45,562 nt of DNA from Betaproteobacteria bacterium RIFCSPLOWO2_12_FULL_64_23 (GTDB taxonomy: Bacteria; Pseudomonadota; Gammaproteobacteria; Burkholderiales; SG8-39), in NCBI GenBank assembly GCA_001770575.1, contig MERK01000033.1, positions 1 to 45,562 of the forward strand, in the 5' to 3' direction. The notes under the pieces are model-generated. The model was given only the letters and a program-made list of their open reading frames with translations, was not told the DNA's origin and did no database searches. Made by a program: the position numbers and the translations under genes. How positions within the stretch are numbered: the first letter of the stretch is position 1; the number at the start of each line of letters is the position of its first letter. This document shows positions 15,499 through 23,662 of this stretch, in pieces.

Positions 15499-16254
15499 AT
15501 GGGCGAGAAGCGAATCGCGGTGGTAACCGGCGCTGCCAGCGGCATCGGGCTGGCTATTGCCGAATGGCTGGCGCGTGCGCAGATGCGCGTGCTGTTGGTC
15601 GACCGGAGTTCCGCCGTGCATGAGCGTGCACGCGAGCTCGCGAACAAGGGCTTTCAAGCGGTCGCACACCTCGCGGACTTGTCGCGCGAGGACGAAATTC
15701 TTGGCGTCGCCAAGCATGTCAAGGCGAGCACGGGAAGGTGCGATGTGCTGGTGAACAATGCCGGCGTGCATCCGAAGAACAAGGGCGACAGATTCAGTTT
15801 GCCGGAGATAGGCTTTGCGGACTGGGAAGCGGTTCTGCGAGTGAACCTGTCCGCGCCCTTCCTGCTGTGCCGGGAGTTGGTGCCGCTGATGCAGGCGAAC
15901 GGCTGGGGCCGAATCATCAATATCGCTTCGCGCGCGGGCCGGACGTATATCGCGCCAGCCGGCGTGCATTACTCCGCCTCGAAGGCAGGACTGATCGGAA
16001 TGACGCGGCAGATCGCCGGCGACTATGCCCGCTTCGGCATTACCGCGAACTGCATCGCACCGGGCCGGATCGAAACGCCACTCTCCAGCCAATCATCGCC
16101 CGGCATCATCGAAAAGGCGATTCAGGGCATTCCGGCAGGTCGCCTGGGGACGCCGGAAGAAGTTGCGGCCGTCGCGGGTTTTCTGGCGTCCGAAGGCGCT
16201 GCCTACGTGACCGGCATCGTGGTGGACGTGAATGGCGGCGTGTTCATGGCCTGA
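15499..16254 (+). CDS. SDR family oxidoreductase (FabG-like)
   Basis: A 251-residue classical short-chain dehydrogenase. VVTGAASGIGLAIAEWLARA is the Rossmann loop, VNNAG follows at about residue 90, the catalytic region is NIASRAG and YSASKAGLIGMTRQIA, and CIAPGRIETPL and VDVNGG complete the family pattern. A hydroxyacyl-CoA/ketoacyl-CoA step is likely. The ATG at 15499 is preferred to the in-frame ATG at 15448 because GAAGGAG lies upstream and the fold begins at once. It is one of four SDR genes in the 13.5-23.4 kb unit. Confidence 0.9.
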   Translation: MGEKRIAVVTGAASGIGLAIAEWLARAQMRVLLVDRSSAVHERARELANKGFQAVAHLADLSREDEILGVAKHVKASTGRCDVLVNNAGVHPKNKGDRFSLPEIGFADWEAVLRVNLSAPFLLCRELVPLMQANGWGRIINIASRAGRTYIAPAGVHYSASKAGLIGMTRQIAGDYARFGITANCIAPGRIETPLSSQSSPGIIEKAIQGIPAGRLGTPEEVAAVAGFLASEGAAYVTGIVVDVNGGVFMA

Positions 16255-16414
16255 TCGCACAACCTGAACCGCATTTCGATCAAGGAATCATGAATTGGGA
16301 CCAATTCGCACGTTTCGTGTCATTTCTGCGACCGAGTCGGCGCCGGGCGCGTATTTGAAATTGGCAGATACAGAACGGCTCTAGGAGCCGTTGCAGCGAT
16401 CCAAGGGACCATTG

Positions 16415-17392
16415 ATGAAAGCGTTGCTGTGCAAGAAATTTGGACCACCTGAATCGCTGGTGCTCGAACAGGTGGAATCGGTCGCGCTCGACGCGCGGGA
16501 TGTCAGGGTAGCGGTGCACGCGGCAGGACTGAACTTTGCCGACACATTGATGATTGCGGGCCAATACCAGGTCAAACCCGGCATGCCCTTTAGTCCCGGC
16601 ATGGAAATGGCTGGAGTCGTCACCGAGGTCGGGTCAGGCGTCACCCGTGTCAGAAAGGGCGATCGCGTGATGTCGACGTGCGTATACGGGGGATTTGCCG
16701 AAGAACGATGCATTTCAGAAGACATGGTATTTCCCATACCGGACGAAGTGAGCTTTACAATCGCAGCCGCATTTCCCATTACCTATGGCACGACCTACCA
16801 TGCTCTGACGGATCGAGCCGCACTGAAGCCTGGCGAATGGCTGTTGGTTCATGCGGCCAGTTCTGGAGTGGGGCTCAACGCAGTGGAACTCGGCAAGTTG
16901 ATGGGCGCGAAGGTCATCGCCTGCTCAAGCACTGATGAAAAACTTCAGATTATCAAAGGCTACGGTGCCGACGAGGTCATCAACTATACCCAGGAAAATA
17001 TTCGCGATCGGGTACTGGCTGTAACCGCGGGGCGCGGCGCCGATGTCATTTTCGATCCGGTCGGCGGCGATGTGTTCGACGAATCGCTGCGCTGCATTGC
17101 CTGGGAGGGCAGACTGCTTGTGGTCGGATTTGCTGCGGGACGGATTCAGCAGATTCCGGCGAATCATGTGCTGCTCAAGGAATGTCAGATCGTGGGTGTG
17201 AACACCGCCCAGTTCATCAAGCACAAACTCGAGGAATACCGCAGCCGCTTCACCATGATGCTGCGTTGGACGGCGGAAGGAAGATTGCGGCCGCTGATCT
17301 CGGCGACGTACCCCCTGGACCAGGTGCCGCAGGCGATGGCGGTGGTGATGGCGCGCTCGGTCACGGGGAAAATCGTGATTGCCATCCGATAG
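16415..17392 (+). CDS. Zinc-independent MDR, NADPH:quinone oxidoreductase-like
   Basis: A 325-residue medium-chain reductase. MKALLCKKFGPPESL opens the GroES-like domain, and AAGLNFADTLMIAGQYQVKP is typical of the quinone oxidoreductase branch without zinc ligands. The nucleotide site is LLVHAASSGVGLNAVELGKL, followed by DVIFDPVGGDVFDESLRCIA. Such enzymes reduce quinones, enals or enoyl-CoA esters with NADPH; in this setting an enoyl-CoA or alkenal reductase role is possible. The ATG at 16415 follows CAAGGGA. A paralogue with the same architecture is at 22389-23372. Confidence 0.9.
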   Translation: MKALLCKKFGPPESLVLEQVESVALDARDVRVAVHAAGLNFADTLMIAGQYQVKPGMPFSPGMEMAGVVTEVGSGVTRVRKGDRVMSTCVYGGFAEERCISEDMVFPIPDEVSFTIAAAFPITYGTTYHALTDRAALKPGEWLLVHAASSGVGLNAVELGKLMGAKVIACSSTDEKLQIIKGYGADEVINYTQENIRDRVLAVTAGRGADVIFDPVGGDVFDESLRCIAWEGRLLVVGFAAGRIQQIPANHVLLKECQIVGVNTAQFIKHKLEEYRSRFTMMLRWTAEGRLRPLISATYPLDQVPQAMAVVMARSVTGKIVIAIR

Positions 17393-17468
17393 CAAGGCGC
17401 ACGTATGAACCAACCATATCAAGCCTCCGGCTTCGCCGGGGGCAATTCAACTTGAAGGAGAGTCCACG

Positions 17469-18488
17469 ATGCGCTGGAAACACAAGCCCGAAGGTTCCAA
17501 CTGGGGCGAATTCGGAGTAGACGACCAGATCGGTCGCATGAACCTGGTTACGCCGCAGCGCCGGCTGGCCGCCGTGCGCGAAGTTACCGAAGGCATTGCA
17601 TTTTCGCTTAGCCTGCCGCTGGACTATCCCGGTGGTGCCAATCTGGTGCCGAGTCGGCGTGCGCCGCGCATCGAGGCCACGAGGCGTGCCACCGGCGAGC
17701 TCTGCTACAACTTCTGCTTCTCCTGCCAGAACCGTTCGCTGTTCGACGTGACCTCGGACGATGCGGTGACGATCTGGACGCAGTACTCGACGCAATGGGA
17801 TGCGCTCAGCCACTGGGGTCAGGAGTTCGACGCCGATGGCGACGGTGTGGCCGAGGTGGTCTACTACAACGGCTGGCGCGGGGGTGAGCATGTGCTGGGC
17901 GCCGACCAGGCTGGCGGCCCTTGCGCGCGCAAGCTGGGCATGGAATCGCTCGCGGAAACCGGCGTCCAGGGGCGCGCTGTGCTGGTGAACCTGGCTGACG
18001 CATACGGTGAGCAACCGGTTCACGTCGGTTACGACGCGCTGATGCGGGTGCTGGAGCGGCAAAAGACCAGTGTGCAGGCCGGCGACTTTCTCTGCCTGTA
18101 CACCGGCTGGGCCGACCTCGCCCTGGCGATGAACAAGCAACCGGATTTCGACAAGCTGAGGAACGCCTGCGCGGTGCTCGACGGCAAGGATAGGGCTTTG
18201 CTGAACTGGATCACCGACTGCGGCCTGGTTGCGATCTGCGCCGACAACCTCGGTGTCGAGGCCCTCGTTTCGGCGGCAATGGCCGGAGGAGGGGAGAAGC
18301 ATTCGATGATGCCGCTGCACGAGCACTGCATTTTCAAGCTTGGCATCTTTCTGGGCGAAATGTGGTATTTCGGCGAACTCGGCCCGTGGTTGCGCAAACA
18401 CGGCCGCAGCCGTTTCCTGCTGACCGCGCCGCCGTTGCGCCTGCCCGGGCTTGTCGGCTCGCCGCCGATGCCGGTGGGCACGGTATGA
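17469..18488 (+). CDS. Cyclase family protein (kynurenine-formamidase-like metal hydrolase fold)
   Basis: A 339-residue protein of the cyclase/kynurenine formamidase superfamily. The core motif appears as IWTQYSTQWDALSHWGQEF, where the family's HxGTHxD-type metal site is partly altered (TQWDALSH). Other landmarks are the proline-rich FSLSLPLDYPGG near residue 45, VYYNGWRG, and a C-terminal HEHCIFKLGIFLGEMWYF. This long subtype is common in betaproteobacterial aromatic and alicyclic clusters and is thought to hydrolyse or dehydrate a cyclic intermediate; the exact reaction is unknown. AAGGAG precedes the ATG at 17469. A ring-opening or lactone/amide hydrolysis step is a guess. Confidence 0.85.
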   Translation: MRWKHKPEGSNWGEFGVDDQIGRMNLVTPQRRLAAVREVTEGIAFSLSLPLDYPGGANLVPSRRAPRIEATRRATGELCYNFCFSCQNRSLFDVTSDDAVTIWTQYSTQWDALSHWGQEFDADGDGVAEVVYYNGWRGGEHVLGADQAGGPCARKLGMESLAETGVQGRAVLVNLADAYGEQPVHVGYDALMRVLERQKTSVQAGDFLCLYTGWADLALAMNKQPDFDKLRNACAVLDGKDRALLNWITDCGLVAICADNLGVEALVSAAMAGGGEKHSMMPLHEHCIFKLGIFLGEMWYFGELGPWLRKHGRSRFLLTAPPLRLPGLVGSPPMPVGTV

Positions 18489-18597
18489 GAGCCCGTGAAT
18501 TTTTCGATTTTGGCGACGGCTTTGACGCTGGCGTGATCTGGCGAAGCGAGCCCCGCAATTCGAATCCACTGCCGGTCATACAACAAGGAGTTGTCAC

Positions 18598-19404
18598 ATG
18601 GAATTACAGCAGAAAGTGGCGATCGTTACAGGCGCCGGGCGGGGCATCGGTCGCGCCATCGCATTGCGTCTGGCGGCGCAGGGCGCGGACGTCGTGGTCT
18701 CCGCCCGTGATCTTGCGCGCGCAGAGCGGTACGGCGAGGAGCTGAGCGCGCCTACGGTGCCCGACGAAATCCGGGCGCTCGGCCGCAGGAGCATCGGATT
18801 CGACGGCGATCTTTGCAGCCGTGACGTCGCGAAGGCACTCATCGAACGCACGCTGGAGTCCTTCGGTCGCATCGACATTCTGGTAAACAACGTCGGCGGC
18901 GCGCTTACGCCGGTCGAGCGCAGTAAGGCGTCCGTGATGCCCGATGAGGACATCGAGTACATGCTGAAGCTGAACCTGTTGAGTGCCGTCTACTGCTGCC
19001 AGGAGGCTTTGCCATCGATGCGTGCGCGCAAGGCCGGCAGCATCGTCAACATCTCGTCGCGGGCGGGGCTCGATCCGTCGCAACGCCAGGGCCGGCTCGC
19101 GCCATATGGAATCGCCAAGACGGGGCTCATTCAGTTCACACGGTTCCTCGCGCATGACGTCGGCCCGGACAATATCCGGGTCAACTGCGTTGCTGCAGGC
19201 GCGATCGCGACGGCGCGCATCGTCCAGTCGGCCAAGGCGCGTGGCATTTCGACCGACGCCGACCTCGAGATTATTCCGCTGCGGCGCTTGGGCACCGCTG
19301 ACGAGGTCGCGTCAGTGGTGCAGTTCTTCGCGTCCGACATGTCGGCCTACGTCACCGGGCAGTGCCTGTCGGTGTGCGGTGGCACCGTTCTGACGCCGTC
19401 GTAA
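18598..19404 (+). CDS. SDR family oxidoreductase
   Basis: A 268-residue classical SDR with IVTGAGRGIGRAIALRLAAQ, VNNVGG at about residue 97, NISSRAG, the catalytic YGIAK (in APYGIAKTGLIQFTRFLA), CVAAGAIAT and a C-terminal TGQCLSVCGG. An insertion at about residues 45-60 (ELSAPTVPDEIRALGRRS) is longer than in the neighbouring SDRs. It follows the cyclase gene by 109 bases and has AAGGAG before the ATG at 18598. An alcohol or hydroxyacyl-CoA oxidation is likely; the substrate is unknown. Confidence 0.9.
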   Translation: MELQQKVAIVTGAGRGIGRAIALRLAAQGADVVVSARDLARAERYGEELSAPTVPDEIRALGRRSIGFDGDLCSRDVAKALIERTLESFGRIDILVNNVGGALTPVERSKASVMPDEDIEYMLKLNLLSAVYCCQEALPSMRARKAGSIVNISSRAGLDPSQRQGRLAPYGIAKTGLIQFTRFLAHDVGPDNIRVNCVAAGAIATARIVQSAKARGISTDADLEIIPLRRLGTADEVASVVQFFASDMSAYVTGQCLSVCGGTVLTPS

Positions 19405-19538
19405 GGCGACGTCCTGATCGTGGACCTGTCGGTGCGCACGGCTTGGGATCGGCCGGTCGAAAATCCTTGGGGCCATGTCTGGTCGACACTGGCCAAGCCA
19501 CCGCGAAACCTACCCAACTTGACTATTGGAGCAGATGG

Positions 19539-20747
19539 ATGAGCAATGAACAGAAATCAACGCCCCCTGGGCCGCTTGCCGGAGTGCGCGTCATAGACTT
19601 TTCCATCATGATGGCCGGGCCCTATTGCACGCGTTTTTTGGCAGATATGGGCGCGGAAGTGATCAAGGTGGAACCGCCGGAGGGGGACTACATCCGCACG
19701 CGCGAGCCGCTGCGAAATGGCCATAGCGCATATTTCGGACACATTAACTGCGGCAAGCGCAGCATTGCGCTGGACTTGAAAAATCCGGCTGCGATCGAGG
19801 CGGCGATAGGCTTGGTGGCGAAGGCGGATGTCGTCGTCGAGAACTTTCGGCCGGGGGTCATGAAGCGCCTCGGGTTGGGCTACGAAAAGCTTGCTGCGGT
19901 CAATCCGAAGCTCGTTTACTGCGCGATCTCTGGATTCGGGCAGAGCGGCCCGGCCGCTGATCGTCCCGCCTACGCGCAGGTTGTGCAAGCATCGTGCGGC
20001 TACGACCTGGCCTTCATGAATTATCAGGATAATCAGGACCGTCCGCCCAACAGCAACATCTTCCTGGCCGATGTTCTGGCGAGCTCCTTTGCTCTGTCAG
20101 CGGTTTTGGCGGCACTCCGTCAACGCGACCATACGGGCAGGGGCCAGTTCATCGATCTCGCCTTGATTGACAGCATGATGAGCGTTTTCCCCTATGAATT
20201 CCAGGAGGCGCAGTTTCCCGCGAAAGAACGAAGGCAGGTCTACAAGCCTGTACGGGCAGCCGATGGTTTTGTCATCATCTGTCCGACGACGCCGAAGAAC
20301 TTCGAAACCCTGTGTGAAACGACCGGCCACCCCGAGTGGAAATCGGATGAGCGCTTCGCCACCGGCACCGCGCGGGTCAAAAATTGGTCCGAACTGATGC
20401 GGCTGGTGGAGCAGTGGACGAGCGTGCGCCCCGCCAAGCAGTGTGAGGACACGTTCATGGCCGCCGGGATTCCGGCGGCGACTTACCGCACGATCCGGGA
20501 AGCGATGCAGGATCCGCATTTTGCTCATCGAGGCAGCTTTGCCACTGTCGCGGATGCGGGTGGTGAGTTCCTCGTGCCCAATCTGCCGTTTCAAATGTCA
20601 GAGGCGCGAGTGCAGGCGCAGTCCTATGTGCCGGCCATCGGCGGAGATACCGAGGCCGTACTTAGGGAATTGCTCGGGATGAGCTCGGAACACGCAAAGG
20701 CTCTCTCGCAACCCTATAGCAGGGGCGTTGATTCTGGAACAGCATGA
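19539..20747 (+). CDS. CaiB/BaiF family CoA-transferase
   Basis: A 402-residue class III CoA-transferase. It reads LAGVRVIDFSIMMAGPYCTR, LADMGAEVIKVEPPEGD, INCGKRSIALDLKNP, AISGFGQSGP and NIFLADVLASS, whose aspartate is the likely catalytic residue. It is clearly a paralogue of the gene at 189-1382, sharing long identical stretches such as NFRPGVMKRLGL versus NFKPGVMKRLGL and RTIREAM. It lacks the racemase His/Asp context of the 9907 gene, so CoA transfer is more likely than racemisation. The ATG at 19539 follows TTGGAG; the upstream frame to 19362 has the codon pattern of the preceding gene's end and is rejected. Confidence 0.9.
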   Translation: MSNEQKSTPPGPLAGVRVIDFSIMMAGPYCTRFLADMGAEVIKVEPPEGDYIRTREPLRNGHSAYFGHINCGKRSIALDLKNPAAIEAAIGLVAKADVVVENFRPGVMKRLGLGYEKLAAVNPKLVYCAISGFGQSGPAADRPAYAQVVQASCGYDLAFMNYQDNQDRPPNSNIFLADVLASSFALSAVLAALRQRDHTGRGQFIDLALIDSMMSVFPYEFQEAQFPAKERRQVYKPVRAADGFVIICPTTPKNFETLCETTGHPEWKSDERFATGTARVKNWSELMRLVEQWTSVRPAKQCEDTFMAAGIPAATYRTIREAMQDPHFAHRGSFATVADAGGEFLVPNLPFQMSEARVQAQSYVPAIGGDTEAVLRELLGMSSEHAKALSQPYSRGVDSGTA

Positions 20748-20825
20748 TCCGCGCTGCGTTGAGTCTGCGCGAGCCGAATATTAAACGGTATGCAAGCAGG
20801 AATTAATTCAAGGAGAGCATCGCCC

Positions 20826-21590
20826 ATGGACGCATTTGATCTTTCCGGGAAAGTCGCGATCGTCACCGGCTCGAGCCGCGGCATTGGCCGCTCTATCGCG
20901 GAGCACCTCGCCCGGGCGGGGGCCAAGGTGGTCGTTTCCAGCCGCAAGGCGGAGGCCTGTGAGGTGGTCGCGCGGTCGATCCGGGAGGAGGGCGGCGAAG
21001 CGATCGTGGTCCCGGCCAGCATCTCTGATCGCGCGGCGCTGGAGAATCTGGTGAAACGCACGCGCGAGCAGTGGGGGCGCATCGACATCTGCGTCGCCAA
21101 CGCCGCGAGCAGCCCCTACTACGGATCGCTCACGCGCATTCCCGACGAAACTTTCGAAAAACTCATGCGCAACAACGTCCTCGCCAACATCTGGCTGTCC
21201 AATTTGGTGATCCCGGAGATGGCGGAACGCCGCGACGGAAACTTCATGGTCGTTTCCTCCATCGGCGCGTTCAGAGGCCACAAAGACCTGGGGGCGTATT
21301 GCATTTCGAAGGCGGCGGACATGCAGCTCGTGCGCAATCTGGCAGTGGAATGGGGGTCGCGCAATGTGCGCGTAAATTGTATCGCGCCAGGTCTGATCAA
21401 GACCGACTTCGCCCGTGCCGCCTGGGAGAGCCCGGAGGCGTTGGAACGAACCAACAAAAGGACGCCGCTGTGCCGAATCGGAGAGCCTGACGATGTGGGC
21501 GGAATAGCGGTATTTCTTGCGTCGCGCGCGGGCGCGTATATAACCGGACAGTCGATCGTGGTGGACGGCGGATTCACGATTGGTCAGTAG
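20826..21590 (+). CDS. SDR family oxidoreductase
   Basis: A 254-residue classical SDR. KVAIVTGSSRGIGRSIAEHL is the cofactor loop, ANAASSPYYG replaces the usual NNAG, VVSSIGAFRG and AYCISKAADMQLVRNLAVEW hold the Ser-Tyr-Lys triad, and CIAPGLIKTDFAR and TGQSIVVDGG complete it. It starts at the ATG at 20826 with CAAGGAGAG upstream. It precedes another SDR by only 31 bases, and the pair probably catalyses consecutive or alternative oxidations of hydroxyacyl intermediates. Confidence 0.9.
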   Translation: MDAFDLSGKVAIVTGSSRGIGRSIAEHLARAGAKVVVSSRKAEACEVVARSIREEGGEAIVVPASISDRAALENLVKRTREQWGRIDICVANAASSPYYGSLTRIPDETFEKLMRNNVLANIWLSNLVIPEMAERRDGNFMVVSSIGAFRGHKDLGAYCISKAADMQLVRNLAVEWGSRNVRVNCIAPGLIKTDFARAAWESPEALERTNKRTPLCRIGEPDDVGGIAVFLASRAGAYITGQSIVVDGGFTIGQ

Positions 21591-21621
21591 TCAAATGTCT
21601 GGATACTTTCGGAGATGATTT

Positions 21622-22371
21622 ATGAATCGATTGAGTGGCAAGGTTGCGTTTGTGACGGGTGCCGGCGGTGTCATTGGCAGAGGAATCTGCCTGACCCTTG
21701 CGGCGCAAGGCGCCGCCGTGGCGTGTGTGGATCTGGATGAGGCAAGCAGCGCCGAAACCGTGCGCGAGGTCACCAGGGCAGGCGGCGTGGCACGATCCTA
21801 TGTAGCCGACTTGTCCGATCGGCAGGCGGCACACGCAGCGGTCAAGCGGGTCGACAAGGAACTGGGCGGGCTCGACGTGCTCGTCAACAATGCCATGTGG
21901 ATCAGCTATGACGCCGTAGAGGATGTGAGCGAGGAGACCGTCGATAAAATGTTCGGGGTCGGACTACGGGCAGTCATCTGGACCATTCAGGCGGCGGTCG
22001 GCCCACTCGGCAGGCGCGCGGGCTCGATTATCAACGTCGCGTCCGTTGCGGCGATCCGTGGTACGGAAAAGCGCATCGTCTATTGCACCGTGAAGGGTGG
22101 TCTCAACGCAATGACCGTTCAGTGCGCGGTGGAGCTTGGACCGCGCGGTATCAGGGTAAACGCAATCGCGCCCGGCCTGGTGCTGCACGCTGGCAGCGAG
22201 CGCAGGCTCGGGCCCAAATTGATCCAGCTGCGCAAGGATACAACACCCCTCGGGCGTTTGGCGACCTCGGACGACATGGCCGCGGTGGTCCTGTTTCTTG
22301 CAAGCGATGACAGCCGTTTCGTCACCGGCACGCTGATCCCCGTGGATGGCGGTCGGCACCTCTGCTATTAG
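21622..22371 (+). CDS. SDR family oxidoreductase
   Basis: A 249-residue SDR with KVAFVTGAGGVIGRGICLTL, an NNAMW variant of the NNAG motif, NVASVAAIRG and the catalytic YCTVKGGLNAMTVQCAVELG, then AIAPGLVLHAGSE and GTLIPVDGG. The conserved parts are present, so it should be active. The ATG at 21622 follows CGGAG. It is followed after 17 bases by an MDR gene that starts with GTG, so these two are probably translated together. Confidence 0.9.
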   Translation: MNRLSGKVAFVTGAGGVIGRGICLTLAAQGAAVACVDLDEASSAETVREVTRAGGVARSYVADLSDRQAAHAAVKRVDKELGGLDVLVNNAMWISYDAVEDVSEETVDKMFGVGLRAVIWTIQAAVGPLGRRAGSIINVASVAAIRGTEKRIVYCTVKGGLNAMTVQCAVELGPRGIRVNAIAPGLVLHAGSERRLGPKLIQLRKDTTPLGRLATSDDMAAVVLFLASDDSRFVTGTLIPVDGGRHLCY

Positions 22372-22388
22372 ACAAGGGGACTTACACG

Positions 22389-23372
22389 GTGAAAGCGATC
22401 GTATGCAAGGCCTACGGCCCGTCTGAAACCTTGAGCTTCGAGGAAGTTGGCGACGCACCTGCTCCGGCAGCCGGCCAGGTCCTGGTCAGGGTTGCAGCGG
22501 CGGGCGTCAACTTCCTCGATACGCTGATCATCGAAGGCAAGTATCAGGTCAAGCCACCGACGCCGTTTTCGCCGGGTGCCGAGGTCGCCGGCGTAATCGC
22601 GGCGATCGGCAGCGGGGTATCCGGCTTCTCCATCGGCGACCGGGTCCTCGCCATCACTGGTTACGGTGGTTTTGCGGAATACGTGGCGGTCGACGTATCG
22701 GGCAGGGTGTTGCACCTGCCCGATACCATGGATTTCGCCACCGCGGCCGGCTTCGGTATCGCCTACGGCACATCCCTTTACGCGCTGCGCGAACGCGGCC
22801 AGCTTCGTGCGGGCGAGACGCTGCTGGTCCTGGGGGCCGGTGGCGGTGTCGGGATCACAGCCTGCGAGATCGGCGCCGTGCTGGGAGCGCGGGTGATCGC
22901 TGCGGCAAGCACCGCGGAGAAGCTCGCGAACGCCGTGCGCGCAGGTGCAAGCGTGACGATCAACTACCGGGAGGAATCGATCAAGTCGCGAATCAAGGCG
23001 CTAACCGGCGGCGAAGGGGTGGACATGCTCTACGATCCCGTCGGCGGGGATCTGTTCGACGAGGCCATGCGCTTGGTCGGATGGAATGGGCGCATCGTCG
23101 TGGTCGGATTCGCCAGTGGCCGAATTCCTCAGCTGCCCGCGAACCTGCTGCTATTGAAGGGGATCTCCGCGATCGGCATCCGCCTGGGTGGATTCAGGGA
23201 GCGTGAGACCGACGCGCACAAGGCCATGTTCGAAGACCTGTTCCGCTGGCATGCCGAAGGGAAGCTGCATCCTCAGATTTCCGTGAAGGCGCCACTTGAG
23301 CAGGCAGCCCAGGTCCTCGCCGCGGTCGCGCAACGTGAAGTGCTGGGAAAGGCAGTGCTTACCGTGGGTTAG
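22389..23372 (+). CDS. Zinc-independent MDR, NADPH:quinone oxidoreductase-like (GTG start)
   Basis: A 327-residue paralogue of the protein at 16415-17392. It starts with GTG (MKAIVCKAYGPSETLSFEEV) after an AAGGGG site. AAGVNFLDTLIIEGKYQVKP, GYGGFAEYVAVD, LVLGAGGGVGITACEIGAVL and DMLYDPVGGDLFDEAMRLVG show the quinone-oxidoreductase branch. It probably reduces an enone or enoyl-CoA with NADPH. It is the last gene before the second promoter box and ends the 13.5-23.4 kb unit. A GC-rich hairpin at 23396-23410 follows. Confidence 0.9.
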   Translation: MKAIVCKAYGPSETLSFEEVGDAPAPAAGQVLVRVAAAGVNFLDTLIIEGKYQVKPPTPFSPGAEVAGVIAAIGSGVSGFSIGDRVLAITGYGGFAEYVAVDVSGRVLHLPDTMDFATAAGFGIAYGTSLYALRERGQLRAGETLLVLGAGGGVGITACEIGAVLGARVIAAASTAEKLANAVRAGASVTINYREESIKSRIKALTGGEGVDMLYDPVGGDLFDEAMRLVGWNGRIVVVGFASGRIPQLPANLLLLKGISAIGIRLGGFRERETDAHKAMFEDLFRWHAEGKLHPQISVKAPLEQAAQVLAAVAQREVLGKAVLTVG

Positions 23373-23395
23373 TCGCTTGCGGCAACAGGGCAATT

Positions 23396-23410
23396 GCGCC
23401 GCTTCGGCGC
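23396..23410 (+). other. GC-rich hairpin after the MDR gene
   Basis: GCGCCG, a three-base CTT loop, CGGCGC. No T-run follows, so it is not a classical intrinsic terminator, but it stands at the end of the long gene run just ahead of promoter copy 2. Confidence 0.35.
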
Positions 23411-23453
23411 TGGCGCCGGCGCACGCAGCAGCGACTTGGGATTAGCCCATGCA

Positions 23454-23527
23454 TTTGGATCAACCATTGCTTGACAGACGCCTGGATGCGTCTTAGTATT
23501 TATTAAACCGTCTGTTCGTTCGAGTAA
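23454..23527 (+). promoter_or_regulatory. Promoter plus putative TetR operator, copy 2 of a duplicated box
   Basis: TTGACA at 23471-23476, 17 bases, TAGTAT at 23494-23499, then 23502-23527 with the same operator-like core AACCGTCTGTTCGTTCGA as copy 1. Alignment to 13433-13506 is gapless. The conserved blocks are the 24 bases up to and including the -35 and the operator core. Changes cluster in the spacer, as expected if the promoter and operator are under selection. It serves the ligase at 23663. Confidence 0.7.
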
Positions 23528-23646
23528 TTAGCCAGCAGAATCCGGCACAACGCCGCTGTGCGCTGCGTGTTCCGCGGGAAGCCAAACATCGGCTTTCGCG
23601 CCCACGCAGCGGAGTTTCAGGCATGCGGCGCGAAACTGGACGCACG

Positions 23647-23654
23647 AGGAGGAA
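23647..23654 (+). promoter_or_regulatory. Ribosome binding site that sets the ligase start
   Basis: AGGAGGAA lies eight bases before the GTG at 23663. An earlier in-frame GTG at 23558 has no such site, so the shorter reading is preferred. The untranslated leader from the predicted start site would be about 155 bases. Confidence 0.65.
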
Positions 23655-23662
23655 GTTTCCAA

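Noticed and set aside
17361-18569. A 402-codon minus-strand frame opposite the cyclase gene
   Set aside because: Antisense shadow with no domain or start signal; the cyclase on the other strand has clear family motifs.
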